64,000 nucleotides of DNA from Branchiostoma floridae (GCF_000003815.2 NC_049995.1:4769213-4833212), one strand, 5' to 3'. Positions 32,701-43,600 are shown, counted from the first letter of the stretch. Numbers and translations are program-made. The notes: generated from the sequence alone by a model not told the origin.

Positions 32701-35700
32701 CACAGAGTACAAGCTGCAATTAAAATTAAGATCATACTTTAAAGGTCTACTACGCAGTTTTTTGTGCTCAAATTTGAAATATTCTAGAACTAAGAAATCT
32801 CAGATTTACTACTAACTTTTTGATACTTTTTGACACTTTTGTGTCATTATTTCACGTTTGCAACGTAGAGAATTAGCCTACAAACATTTCGTCCTACGCA
32901 CGCTGTAACTTGTTGACCCCCCTAGTTAGGCACTGGTGAGAATTCAAACAAGAATTAATCATCAACGGTTATTGGTCGGGAATCTCCGGTGAGTTCCGGG
33001 TGCGTGAAAGGTCACGGTGAACCACGTGACCAATCTCCGGGTAGGCTCGGGCAGACTCGGGACTACTCGGATTTCGTCAGTGAAGAAACAAAATGGCTGA
33101 AACCCAGCGCGGGCGTGCAGATTCCCAGGTTTTCAAACGCGCTCGCACGGGGAAAATATCGACTCCTGACATGCCTTGAGTAGTGTTCCGTAACATGGTA
33201 GGCTTGATTCAACTAACTATATAAAGAAATGGCCGGAAAATGGATTTTTTGTTTTCAGTTTGAAGCGCAAATAACTGCGTAGTAGACCTTTAATATGGTT
33301 TGATACACTCGCACTGAAATGGACTATTACTCCAGGGCTCTAGCCAGCGTCCGTCTTTCCGTCAATTGACGGAAATTCGCTGCGTCTGACGGAAAGGTTT
33401 TAAAACCAATCCGTCAACCTTGACAGACAAAAATCCTTGTTGGAAGCTATAGGCGGCTGTTTGTTTTGCTATTGTTATTATTGTTGACGAAGTGTGTCGG
33501 CGCCCTTTCGCATACGATAATCTCATTAAAAACCTGTTTTTCAAGGTCTCAGTTCAGTCTTTCTAACTCCTGGAATAGTGTATGAAAAACATACAAACTG
33601 GGACTGGCCATGGACAGTTTAATAAATGGTGTCTTCTATTTGAGCACAGTGGCGCTCGGTGCAACTTGGTGCAACCAATCCGTTCCAACTGTTGCGCTAT
33701 CTTGTTCTATTTTATCGGAAGGAACTTTCAACCCGTATCCTGTCAATAATTTGTCGCTGAAAAGTGGCTTGGTAAAGCTGTTTATATTACAAATACGTTC
33801 AGTTTGGAATATTTTACTACTACTAGCGCCACATTGAATCTTTTGCCGTCGAAACCCAGCACTAGTAAATCGTCCAACTTCACCAGCGGCGAGCTGACTG
33901 ATATATATATTTTTTTTGATGATGGAATATCTTTGGGTATTTTGACCGTCAGATAGACAAAACTATACTGAAAATCCTGTTGGTTTTGAGTCAGGCAACG
34001 AATTGGTATTGTTAAAACGTGCTAATGTAATAACAATTGGAACCAGCGGCAGGTAACGCATATGAATAGCGACGTTGACACAGGGGAGATATCGTAACAT
34101 AAACATTACTACGGCCCGCCTTTTGAATTTTTAACCAATCACGGACAGTTTCCAATGGAGACAACAGTGACTGGCATGTAATTATCATCAATATTCATGT
34201 CCCACAAGTGGGGATTTTTCATGCCCTTTTGGACCATCGTGTTATAAAAGAGATTGGAATGATAGCTTTTATATTTTACATCTTTTGTGTATCTATATTT
34301 CTAGGTTATTCTGTTGCAATGTATGAAAAGTTTCTACACATGATCAAGACATTTGAAAGGATGGTCTCTCATTTAACATTAACAACTGTAATGAAATCTA
34401 AACTTTAACTCAACTTTTACGAGCATTGACTATTATCTATATTATAAGGAATGTGATTTTTTTTCAATAATAAGCAGTTCCTAATCCTTTGCATCTAATA
34501 CAGGTGATGCAGAGTCCTTGGAAACCCCCTCAGAGCCATCCATGCAGCTGTCAACCCTTAGTCCATCCTCACTTCCGTATGACACCTCCAGTAGTGTGGA
34601 ACCTCGGAGTGATACCACCCCCAAGCGGGCCCCATCAGACCTCTCCCTGACCAATGAGAAGCTACCGTATCACCGCCACGAATCGAGCAACAACGACTTG
34701 TCCCAGGACACAAGAAGCCCTGACATGTCCCCAACATCCGAGAAGTTACTGTACCAAAAGGAGGACTCGAGCAGTGGCGGCTACCCAAAAACAGTAACAA
34801 GCACAGAAGGTGGCGACCACACTTCTTTCTCGCTTTCATCCAATCTCGAGGAAAGCACCAACCCAAAGCGAACTGCAGACTCCAGTGATCCACTGTCTCT
34901 CCAATCGCACTCTTCCTTGCCGGACAATTTGAATGTCGCTGATATGATAAGTATAGATAGCGACAACGCATCTAGGCAAACCAACTCAAACCCTAACATA
35001 CTGGACAACGGTACATCCAACATCACAGGTGTCCCCGCAGACAGTAATAACCTGAACAAACCAGTCAACAAACCACAACCGGACAAAAGCTCGGCAATCA
35101 AAAACCTGTCAGAGAGCTCGGAAAGTATGGAAGAGTCCATTGTACTTTTGGGGGCTGGAGGGACAGACCAAGAAGACCCGCCACCCATGAATGAAGATGT
35201 TGACTCTCTGAGGGAAAAAGGAGATGAGGTAAGAGCTTTTCATGCTTTGCTTATGCTTTGAATCAGGCAAAAAGGATGTTTGGTATGTCCCCATGTAGAA
35301 ACTTCAATTTCAAAGGTTAAGTTCTCTGAATCAGAAGATCTTGTAGACTTCAAATCTTTTAGAATATCTTAATTATAAATTCCTACAGTCCAGTATGAAG
35401 TGTATAGTTTTGTTTAACATTATTTATAGTATTTTACATACTGCATTATTTAAGACTGTATACGTACATGTAGACAAAAACATTTTTCTAGATCTAGCTA
35501 TTGATAACTTTTATTACTCTTTAATGTATTTCTACAGGTGGCCATCACTATAGACCTGATGTTGAAGAAGACACCACTGAAGACAGACCACCTTGGCGTT
35601 TCTTTTCTTAGGTTGACAGAACTGTATGTAAACCTGTCATACGCTGGCCACGGCCTCAATGATTGGAAAATGTTTGCTCATAAACTTGGTAAGTTCTGCC

Positions 35701-36696
35701 AGCATTTCTTAACACATGCTCTATACCTTGATGCTTGTTTTACTTCCATTATTCTTAGTGACTCTGCAACAGACCTGAATCAGCTTACAGATGTGCCCTA
35801 TGTGGCAGGGACTGTCATTCTCTTATAGGACTGTTTAGCCACAGTCGACGCTGTAGGGCGGATATCAATTAGGATTTTATCATGCTCAATATTGACCGAA
35901 GGAGGCCATATAGCTTAGTGACATACATAATGAAAGTAAGATTTAGATTATTGTGAAATCTGTTTTTCAATAATGGCATATTGATTCTAATAGCAACATG
36001 ATTCACACTGTTAAAAAGTTGATGTGACTTGGTCTTGAAGAAATTGAGGTATTCATTTCTAAATTTCTTCTCCTTAAAAGTTGCATGACCCATACACAAC
36101 ATGAATAAAATCAAACAAAGACAATGTAATTATAATCATTACCATTCTTTCTGCAGTATTGTACTGGACTGATTTTTCCATCAACTCTTTCAAACCACAT
36201 GGTGCATTGGGCATCGCCCATCTCTGTTTCAGCAGCCCAGGGCCACACAACTTTGTGCAATCACTACAACAAGGGGCTAGTCCACTGCCTGGTAGTAGTG
36301 TGTGCTCGAGTACCTTACTTTTTTCCAACTGATTTCTAAACAGAGAAAGCAGTACATTGTGTATGTACCATTCTTATGTCAATGGTACATGGCATGATAC
36401 GGCCAAGGATCGAACTCACTACCTACCAAATGCAAAGCAAACACTCTACCCACTCAGCACTGATGTATCAACCCTAGTATTCTTTTATCTTTCCAGGTTT
36501 GGACAGTCTGCATATCCAGGTGATTGACGGTTGTAGCTCCAAGCACAACTTAAAGCCAGCAGAGATTGTTGTCTACCACTGGCAGCGCATGGCAGACAGA
36601 GAGGGCAGCATTCCTTGTAGCAAAGAGAAACTAAGAGAGATTCTGGAGGAAATTGAAAGGCATGACTTAATTGCCATATTAGATGGGGAACAATAA
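20787..36696 (+). CDS. Gene A: three-Ig transmembrane receptor with Death domain
   Basis: Model: coding exons 20787-20835, 22619-22963, 23444-23734, 24047-24346, 25109-25180, 26455-26541, 27242-27318, 27655-27679, 28363-28476, 34504-35228, 35538-35688, 36497-36696. The total is 2436 nt, 811 residues, all joins in frame. The start is the second ATG of its exon (MADTEMGTGQRSSQRQ); the first, at 20758, is out of frame. Met19 before a hydrophobic signal-like run is the alternative start. Residues about 36-131 form an Ig-like domain with six Cys. About 132-228 is an Ig domain with TDDLGNPP, and 229-328 an I-set-like Ig with VTWWKNG. A TM segment lies near 353-372 (GVLLLVVIAIASVIC), then Arg/Lys, then a Ser/Thr-rich tail with two EKL-x-Y repeats and NVADMIS. 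A Death domain occupies about 737-808 (DWKMFAHKLGL to ERHDLIAIL). Death domains recruit adaptors in apoptosis or NF-kB signalling; here that role is inferred. No orthologue name is claimed. Confidence 0.85.
21073..21283. mobile_element. MITE, TACTGTAAATGCA family, second copy
   Basis: Starts TACTGTAAATGCA, ends TGTATTTACAGTA. The interior has CCGCGAAATTAAAACCACCG-type words and is in the opposite orientation to the copy at 5924-6135. It lies in the first coding intron of gene A. Confidence 0.8.
22080..22215 (-). repeat. Dispersed repeat tail, probably LINE 3' end
   Basis: A (TTTA)n run at the left edge, then a conserved-looking stretch (GGTTTGGCTGCACCGAACAC, GCCCAACTAGCCTATGGCTA) ending in A-rich sequence. 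The TTTA run read on the minus strand would be the (TAAA)n tail of a retroelement. The family is not identified. Confidence 0.4.
22409..22595. mobile_element. MITE ending 23 bases before a gene A exon
   Basis: The left arm TAACGCTAGTTTACCTTTAT (22409) pairs with the right arm ATAAAGGTGAACTAGCGTTA (ending 22595). Arms are about 40 bases with small differences. Only the 23-base tract ATATTTTTTCTTCATTTAACAG plus one base separates it from the exon starting at 22619, so the branch-point region of that intron lies in or at the edge of the MITE. Confidence 0.8.
23881..24000. repeat. (TA)n and (TG)n microsatellites in gene A intron
   Basis: TA-rich run at about 23899-23926 followed by TG-rich tracts to 23998, some 45 bases upstream of the third Ig exon acceptor. 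Confidence 0.85.
24425..24740 (+). repeat. SINE with conserved core, forward, in gene A intron
   Basis: CCCTTGGGAAAGGCACTTTA at about 24471 and TTCCTCACTTCACTC near 24498 precede the core word GATAGGATGTTAAATGGAGG near 24693-24715. These are the same blocks seen reversed at 905-1190, 6356-6612 and 26236-26402. The tRNA-like head is weak. Confidence 0.55.
24940..26157 (+). repeat. Source copy of a 1218-bp segmental duplication in gene A
   Basis: This segment is repeated without indels at 32364-33581 (constant offset 7424) with only about five substitutions noticed. It contains the 72-bp exon 25109-25180, coding for the stalk before the membrane segment, and most of the hAT-type MITE 25909-26223. 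Its position in the collinear gene shows this is the original. Confidence 0.93.
25909..26223. mobile_element. Complete hAT-type MITE with 8-bp TSD TATTACTC
   Basis: The left terminus CAGGGCTCTAGCCAGC and right terminus GCTGGCTAGAGCCCTG are perfect inverted repeats. TATTACTC flanks both ends (25901-25908, 26224-26231), the 8-base duplication of hAT elements. The 315-bp interior contains repeated CCGTCAA/TTGACGG words. The copy at 33333-33581 is cut off inside the element. Confidence 0.9.
26236..26402 (-). repeat. SINE with conserved core, reverse, in gene A intron
   Basis: Minus-strand copy of the core (TTTGAGGAGAGCCACACCTC at about 26279-26260) with the CCTTGGGAAAAATTAC block and a degraded tRNA-like end. 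It directly follows the hAT-type MITE's target duplication. Confidence 0.6.
26599..27133. mobile_element. MITE with TAA target duplication, GGCCACAGC termini
   Basis: The left terminus GGCCACAGCAAGTAAATTTT pairs with the right terminus AATTAACTTGCTGTGGCC; arms extend through ATAGATGACAT. TAA flanks both ends (26596-26598, 27134-27136). Termini and duplication resemble those at 19601-19973 and 59916-60680, suggesting one Harbinger-like group. It is in a gene A intron. Confidence 0.82.
27818..28171. mobile_element. hAT-type MITE with 8-bp TSD CAAAGGGC
   Basis: The left end CAGGCTTTTAGCTAGG and right end CCTGGCTAAAAGCCTG are inverted repeats with one base shifted. CAAAGGGC flanks both sides (27810-27817, 28172-28179). 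The interior (354 bp) includes GGGGGGTCCGGGGGCATCCA. Termini resemble those of the MITE at 25909-26223. Confidence 0.85.
28190..28275 (+). repeat. tRNA-like SINE head
   Basis: A box (TGGTGTAGTGGTTGGCG) and B box (GGTTCGAATCTC) lie about 45 bases apart in the right order. The sequence does not close an acceptor stem, so this is a SINE promoter region and not a tRNA gene. It lies in the gene A intron before exon 28363. Confidence 0.6.
28477..29277. other. Gene A intron, no further exon seen
   Basis: No coding exon with matching phase was found between the splice donor at 28477 and the foldback element. Confidence 0.5.
29278..31628. mobile_element. Complete foldback transposon with 8-bp TSD TAAATCAA
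   Basis: This 2351-bp element lies inside the 6-kb gene A intron. It has outer arms of about 150 bp (GGTTACGGTCGCATTTGTCT from 29278, complementary end at 31628) and then facing minisatellite arrays built on a 69-bp unit (CTATGATTCTCAAACTGACA with GAATCGCTGGGAAAAATGAT): about 12 units on the left (29430-30250) and 7 on the right (30985-31490). The core (30250-30985) is itself inverted and made of TCAGATGTTAGATTAAAAAC words. TAAATCAA flanks both sides (29270-29277, 31629-31636). The plan matches Foldback-type elements with long, internally repetitive inverted arms. No transposase ORF is present, so movement would need a partner. ORFs of 223 and 246 codons are translations of the 69-bp array. 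Confidence 0.92.
31637..32363. other. Gene A intron between foldback element and duplicated segment
   Basis: No exon or element termini recognised. Confidence 0.5.
32364..33581 (+). repeat. Inserted copy of the 1218-bp gene A segment
   Basis: Indel-free copy of 24940-26157. Differences seen include T to C in the word ATTCTATTGG, G to T in the polypyrimidine tract before the exon (TTCTGTAAC to TTCTTTAAC), G to A at 32605, C to A in GAACCACC and C to T in TTGCGCTC. The near identity means the duplication is recent. It ends inside the hAT-type MITE, so the MITE was already present when it was copied. Confidence 0.93.
32533..32604 (+). pseudogene. Duplicated stalk exon with destroyed splice donor
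   Basis: This is a copy of the gene A exon 25109-25180. The acceptor (AACTGCAG) is kept, and the coding sequence looks unchanged except at its end, where the donor GT has become AT (CAG/GTTTGC in the source, CAG/ATTTGC here). Without the donor the exon cannot splice normally. It also lies out of order, after the membrane and part of the cytoplasmic exons. It is a dead exon copy, or at most a cryptic or terminal exon. Confidence 0.85.
33582..34503. other. Gene A intron, right part
   Basis: No family features. It ends with the acceptor TCTAATACAG of the large cytoplasmic exon. Confidence 0.5.
36150..36475 (-). repeat. tRNA-derived SINE, reverse, in last gene A intron
   Basis: At the right end the minus strand shows an A-box-like GTGCTGAGTGGGTAGAGTG and a B box GAGTTCGATCCTTGG (about 36468-36388), followed by a body that includes TGGTACATACACAATGTACT. 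It ends some 20 bases upstream of the final exon acceptor. Confidence 0.6.
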
Positions 36697-38285
36697 GAAA
36701 CATTTTATCATTGTATTTGTAAATATTACGATTGTAATGATGATATGCAAATTTATGAATGCCACTTGCATGTAAATTGCTGTTTGGGGGAAAATGTCTT
36801 ATTGTGTGGAAAAAGTTTTCATTTTCACTGGTTGGAGATGAACTGGATTGCGTTAGTGAAAGCAGTCCGTAATTTTGGTCGCATATAAGCACAGTGACTA
36901 CTAGTATATTAAGTGAGGAATAACATTTTTCTTGCAATTTTACTGTACAGACAATATAATAGCTTTTATTACTTATAATCAAAAAGTATGCTTCTGTAAG
37001 AAAAGTTCTGCTACTTGGAAAATTGAAATGGTGAATGAAGGTAGAGTTTGTATTTGCTATTCTATTTTTATATTCTGAAACAAATAATATGTGGATTGAC
37101 AATAGTTATAGGAATGCTATGCAAGAATTTTGTTGTGTTTGGATAAAGTTTTTTTCCCATGATTGCTTTGCATATTTTTCTTTGATGGAAAAAGTTTGTT
37201 ACAATGTAGCTGAATAGTATTGTCTATTTGGATGTGTTAAGTTCCTGCAAAATGTATGTTTTCTGCAATTATTGTACAATATATTTGTATCTTAGAAAAC
37301 TACATGTGATATCAGCATAAATATGATTTTGACTGTATCATTGCTGATATTCTAGATAACAACTATATGTGAAGTTTGTTGTATTAAAAGTTATCATACA
37401 ATATGAGATTATAGGACAAAATATGCAGCATCAGCAAAATGTACTTACGTCAAGGGCACATACAGAAAAGCTGATTTGGTGTCAAATAATTAGATTAACA
37501 TTATTATGACACAATTGATACTAGAGTGTTAAGCAAGTCTTAAACAGTCTTCCAAATTGAATTTTTGATGGACAACTGAAATGTGTGAAAACTTTGTTCT
37601 ATTTTCATGATAACTTTTTCAATGGTAACAAAAGTGATCAGGATAGGTTGTTTAGGAATCGGTGCTTTTATATTTGCTACTACATGTACACATGTACATG
37701 TTTTTAACGTTACATCTACAATGTAGGTCTAGCGTTGATTCCTAATAACATGACATTTACTAACAATGATATTGGTGAAACATACTTATAAACTGTTGCA
37801 AACAAAGCTAAGAAACAAACTTATAGTGAACTAAAAAGTAACAATCTTTTTTTTTAATGTACATGTACTTCAAGACAGTACACTTATGCTGTGCTTTGAC
37901 CTGTTCTAGTCTAAGAGTAATTACATAACTTTGTAAGATGCATGTAATCATTTCTTTGTGTACAAATGCTACTACAAAAATATTGTGTATTCAACTGAAT
38001 TTTTTATTTTACTATTACAAAAATGGTCAAATTTTTCTGCATGTTTACATCAAAATTGTTTGCAATTTCCAAATTGTTTTGTATAATCTAGGCTTGGTGT
38101 GTACTTGAATGAAACAATATTTCAAGTTTGCCAGTAACATATGATATGATATGTTGTCAAACAACAGATATCAAATAGTAGCCAATGTTAGTATTGAGTC
38201 TAAAATTAAACAGTATTACGATTGCTTCCATTATTAAAAGTAGCTCTCACCTATTGATACCCTTTACTCAGTGATACATTGATAT
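36697..38285 (+). other. Probable 3' UTR of gene A, then AT-rich spacer
   Basis: AT-rich sequence after the Death-domain stop codon. No ORF or repeat termini are evident. The end of the transcript could not be placed. Confidence 0.4.
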
Positions 38286-38289
38286 TAAT

Positions 38290-38580
38290 GAATGGATGAA
38301 CTTTATTGCAGACAATTGTACATGGTACAATGTATGGCAACAACTATTACACAAGGTGCAAAATAGAGGTCTAGAGTAAAAACTTCCTAATTACTATGAT
38401 AACAATTATTGCAAGCCTGGGGCTATTCAGTGAAACAACCAGAGGGGCGAGTAGAACAGAAAGAAACAACATGCCCCCACCCGGGATCAAATCCCGGGGC
38501 GGCAGATCACAGATCATGACTGTTATCGCTGTCGCCACAAAAGCCTGGCGCTATGTAACCTTCACCAAAGGCCTGTGTGG
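38290..38580 (-). repeat. SINE with L2-like tail, reverse
   Basis: The minus strand reads a weak tRNA-like head (TTTGTGGCGACAGCG and GGGATTTGATCCCGG, about 38545-38475), a unique body, and a tail GCAATAAAGTTCATCCATTC near 38314-38295, a form typical of SINEs that borrow LINE 3' ends. Confidence 0.45.
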
Positions 38581-39379
38581 GGACCTCCATATATACATTT
38601 AAATGCCAAGCAAGTACACCCTCACAGGGTTGTCAACGCTAATATAAATGTAACTTTGTGTAGCAGCTTGAATTTCTTGCGTCTTTTGTGTTAAAATGCT
38701 TGAAATGTAGCCTTGCAAAGATACTCAGTTTTTAAGCCAGTGTATTTTCTTTTTTTGAAGCCAGTGTATTTTCTTTTACATTAAAGATGGTGTGAAAAAA
38801 TGGTGTTACTGTTTGTTTGATATCAGTAGAATTAATCAAAGGGAGATGCATGGTAAAGCAACTTTGTGAAGCAATTTTTACATATTTCACTCTTTTCTCA
38901 TAAAAAGAAAAGGCTGTGGGTTATCCATGTCCATCTTTGAAATAGAATTTTCAAATCTTACCACAAATTTACGATACAGAAATAAATATCAAGCTGATGT
39001 TAATTAGAAAGGGATAAATTTTGTTTTGTTTGGGGGAGGAGATTATTATTGATAATGACTCATTGATAATGAATATACGTCTACGAATAATTGTTTTGTC
39101 GCTGCCCGTATCTCTCATATACTTGAGATTCCTTTTGTGAAATGTTTTTGTGATTGAGATATAACCATCAATATTGCAGGACTACACAATGAATCAAAGT
39201 ATATGCTCAACTATTATATCATATTGGAAAAATTCAACAAAAACAACACAAGTACACTAAAATTTGGAGAGATTTTATTACAGCATTCAGAGTACCTTTG
39301 CTTGTTCCTTTTTTTTTTTTTTTAATGCTATCTACATCCTAAACATCATGTCAACGTGTTTCTGCTATTTAGTGCCAGG
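38581..39379. other. Intergenic spacer between genes A and B
   Basis: No gene or element recognised. A short direct repeat (AGCCAGTGTATTTTCTTTT) lies near 38737-38776. Confidence 0.5.
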
Positions 39380-39815
39380 TTTGTCTTTTAATATGATAAA
39401 GCCGCGCGCAATAACAATATCAGACGTCACTTCGTCTTGACCAGCAGGCCTTGGGGAAAGCCCATCCCTGAATGTTATTGGAACGTTGACGTCATCTAAC
39501 CAATGGACTGTTCCATTCTGCTATCCCACGGGGGGGGGGGGGGACATGCAAGCCCAATCGAAACATAATGACGTCAAATGTTTATACGACCGAAGTCCTT
39601 GATGTAATTGTGTTTTTACTGTTCTTCTTTGTTTTATCATTCTAACGGTGCTGAGTAATTGTTTTGAGCCCCCTTTTCAAAAGTGGAATAGTCTTCTGAG
39701 TAACAGGTTTCGGTAGGTTGTTCTCTTGTACTCTACTTCCGCCTTTAGGTTCGTGTATAAGTAAATGTGTGTGGTACGAGTGTATAACTGTAGTCTTACA
39801 GCAGCCCAACTTAAG
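39380..39815 (+). promoter_or_regulatory. Candidate promoter and 5' UTR exon of gene B
   Basis: Two TGACGTCA sites (39487-39494, 39569-39576), a CCAAT box (39500-39504) and a G run precede a splice donor at 39816 (CTTAAG then GTAAGATG). The exon starting at 40597 has a strong acceptor (TTGCCTTTCAG) and could be the next exon. Gene A's candidate promoter also has a TGACGTCA. Position and motifs only; no transcript. Confidence 0.3.
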
Positions 39816-40240
39816 GTAAGATGACACTTTCCAACCTTTTTATTCTCGATGCTTATTCTAAGTGCGTTCTTTAGGCACTAGAAGGGCCAGAAACTTTATT
39901 TGCACGCAACAGGCTAGTCTGCCTGTAACAAGTTTAAGGGTATTTCACGCAATGACCGTCATTCATTCATTGTAAAAGGTTACTGTTTCAAATACGTTTC
40001 TAATCGTTGAAAACAATAGTCTCAACGTTTGATTGTATGCTTCCCTTTATATGTGTAGCGATCTGTTTGAAAACTATGGATATGGTTGAGTAGGGTACAT
40101 GGTTTGCTTATATGTAGTGTAACGTTATATCATATACAACAACGTCGGCGTAGACTGAAACTCAGAACGGAAGTACTGATAGTGATAGTCCACCCTGCCC
40201 TAATCACACAAACTCAAGAATATCAGTTTGTTCTAGTAAT

Positions 40241-40498
40241 AAGGCCCCCTTTCCACTAGACGGCGATCGCGCTGCGCTCTCACTGCGACCTAAATATAAA
40301 ATAGGATAAGTGTATCCTTCGCTTTCACACTATATAGATATATCGTACAAAATGCAAAAGTGTTACCGAGCAGACGACAAAACACACAAAGTGTTAAGTG
40401 ATTCGTTTCTTTTCTATACAATTCGTTGAGCGATATGTCAAATTTCAGGTCGCAGAGAGAGCGCGGTGAGAGCACTGTCCTTGTGGAAATGGGGTATA
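40241..40498. mobile_element. MITE with about 50-bp imperfect terminal repeats
   Basis: The left end GGCCCCCTTTCCACTAGACG with GCGCTCTCACTGCGACCT pairs with the right end (AGGTCGCAGAGAGAGCGCGG, ending CTTGTGGAAATGGGGT). The 160-bp interior is AT-rich. The target duplication is unclear. It lies immediately upstream of gene B's first coding exon. Confidence 0.7.
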
Positions 40499-40648
40499 AG
40501 GTAATAACTTGCAAAATTATGTCCGAAATTGTGTCAAAACAATCAAAGTCCAAGATAGTAACGTAATCGTAATCACTGTTGCTTGTTGCCTTTCAGTAGA
40601 AAATGAAAATGAATTCTGTTAACTCCTCCTGACAGCGAAATGTTATAA

Positions 40649-43600
40649 ATGGCTATAAAAACGAAACCTGATTCGTCCTGGAATTGCCAAAGGGGGTGTG
40701 TGAGTCATCAAGGTAGGTTTGGTTCTTAGTAAATGGTGTATTTATGATTAATATTGTAATCTAGTTTAACGGTAATATTTGTAATTGTGACATATTTTAT
40801 CATAGATTAAACACGAAGATGCGACCGAACCGTGTAAATATGACTGTGTAGACCACAGGAAGAATAGCCTCTTATGAGGCCAATTGTGAATCTAAAAAAA
40901 CTCAACTCAACCGAACGTTTAAATATATAACATCCATTGGCATAATACCGGTCGGTTTACTGCAATTTCTCAAGCAATGCTAATTTGGCAAATGATCAAC
41001 GCATCATTTTCTCCAGTTACATGTTGCTGTTACAGCTTACCTTTGCCACTTCTTCTGTGTAAATTATTTTGTCTCTCTGGTCCTGCTAAAAACATAATAT
41101 CGTAATTGGAACACACCGCGGAATTGCACGGAGAACGGGCGCGTGGTTGGAAGGGGGTGCACTATACCGGTCGAACGAAACACGGCACAATTAACTGCCG
41201 CTATGTACCTTTATACATCCTCTGTTGTTCCTTTCTTTCCTGTTAGTAGTTGCACAAAACAAAAATCTGCATGAGCATACAAAAAGTCATGAGAAAATGG
41301 GCGTATACTGACAAGAATTTTCATTTAATTTTGATCCGTCACAACCGCTATGACGTAAAACTTTACTGCTGGCCGTAGCATTAAAAATGGCGGGAAAATG
41401 GCGGCGTACGTTCAATTTGACCCATTCAGCCGTAGATCCGGGCGATAATGCAACGGTTCCTCACACTTTTACACGAGTTGTAGGTCACCAAAAGAAATTC
41501 AAGATTGCTGTTGAATCATGCTCGTCTTGTGCCGTGAGGACATGTGATTATTATCTACAAATCTGGCGCTGAACGTGACAGTGTGTTTGTCCCACGACGA
41601 GCTCGCCTGCCCCGAAAATGACCTGAAAACTTTTGGCCTTGTTGTCTTCGTATGCATTGCTATCGATGCTTTGTAAATGATGTATTGGACACCTAGATGT
41701 CTGAAATGTGCATACCTCAGAAATAACTATTGTTGCATGTGTAGATCTCTTTAAGTTCCACTATTTTTAATCGACCGGTATAAGGCTTATGACCGGTATT
41801 ATGCCAATGCATGTTACATTGCATGAATGACCGGTTTATAACTTCTCCCAACAGTGATCCTGGTCATCCTTGCTCTGTTGCCTGCTATTGTACAATCCCG
41901 GATTGCTTACAGCCAGCATCATCTGGTTGTACAAGAAGGGGAGAATGTGGTATTTGATCAGTGCCCATCGCCACCAGACTCAGACGGTCACTGGGGATAT
42001 AAAAGGAGTCTTGAGACCAAGGATTATAGCGAATGTTGGGGAAAGTGTAGCACGTGTTCGTCACGTGTACTCATCATCTCTGACGTCATCAGAAGTTGTG
42101 GTGGATATTATCAGTACAACACGTCACCGGATAGCAATGGCACAAGATGGAGATGTGATTTACAGTTGGACGTATACTGTAAGTAAACGTTCTGGCTAAA
42201 AACAATATGGCTGCGCCCATGAGGGCCAACCAAAACAAGAGAGTTTTAACACACGTCAAACCTGAAATTCATACACTAAATTCCGGAATTTCATATACTT
42301 CCAGCATTTGGAAGTGATTATGAACGACCTTCAACATAAATCATGACAATCAGGACATCGTTTGCATAATAAGGAATTTCTAGAATAGCTTTTTATGTCA
42401 AGATAAAATGTTATACTTTAGGCGAAAAACTCTACTTCCAGGGTTTGTCACGTAACTTAAGCCGTTCATGTTAGAATGGAATCAAAAGTTTCTCGCATAG
42501 TTTTAAAATAGAGAATTCAGTACCTATAAATAATTTCACGAAAGTCCCCATCTTTCTTACGATATCATGCCTATACCTCACGTTATAATAATTGGTCGTG
42601 GAGGAACTTTCATGAATATGATTGAATGATCGATATATATATATGTTTCATCCGGTAATTTTTTGTTTTGATTATGGTGCATGTAATATTCTTATCATAT
42701 GAATTTATAGTAAAAATTGGTATTTCCATCCCAGACCCTCCGAGCCCAATTCATATAGACAATCCTCAACCTCAGGTGTTTGAGGGTGATGACGTCACGA
42801 TGACGTGTAGCACTGATGACGTAGGCAACCCTCCTGGTAACTTCACCGGACGACAGTTTCCTAAAACCATGGGAACTCAAAACTCCACCAGTCTGCGTCT
42901 GCAAGCTACGAGGGAGCAGGACGGAGAAGAAATCGTTTGTGAATTTCAGTACAGACGCTTCAACCAAACGAGGAGTAACACGACGACTACAATGTTAACA
43001 GTGTTCTGTGAGTAATTATTGTTTTGTGAGGAATTCAGATTTCGTGAGAAATTCGTGAAAATAATATTATAGTAGAAAACAATCTGAACCGTTCAATTTC
43101 TTTCTTCAATTTAAACTGTTATGTCGAAAGTTTTCCAACGAAAACAAAACAACTTTTAGAAAAATATGGTAATCACATTAAATGTAGTCATTAAAATGTT
43201 TATTTATTTTTACCAAAACAGATTATATATTACATCATGACACTATTCACAGATAACAGCTACACTAATGTACAGTTTTTATTTCAAACAGATCTTCCCG
43301 AAACTGTGTCAATCAAAGAACAACATTCCGTTACCACATTCAACGTTGGTGACAACGTTACACTGCAGTGCATCATGGGAAGCTCTAATCCCGACGTCCC
43401 TACAATATCATGGTGGAAGGATGACGTCATATTACGAGGCGAAACTTTCAGAATCTTTTCGAAAAACTCTGTTAGCGTGCAAGATAGCGGGAAGTACAAA
43501 TGTAAAGCTACCATCCAAGCTCTCGGTCAACAGAAATCCAAGGAAAGCAAAGGAGTTTACATCAGTGTGACGTCACCAGGTGAGTTCATCCATGAACGTT

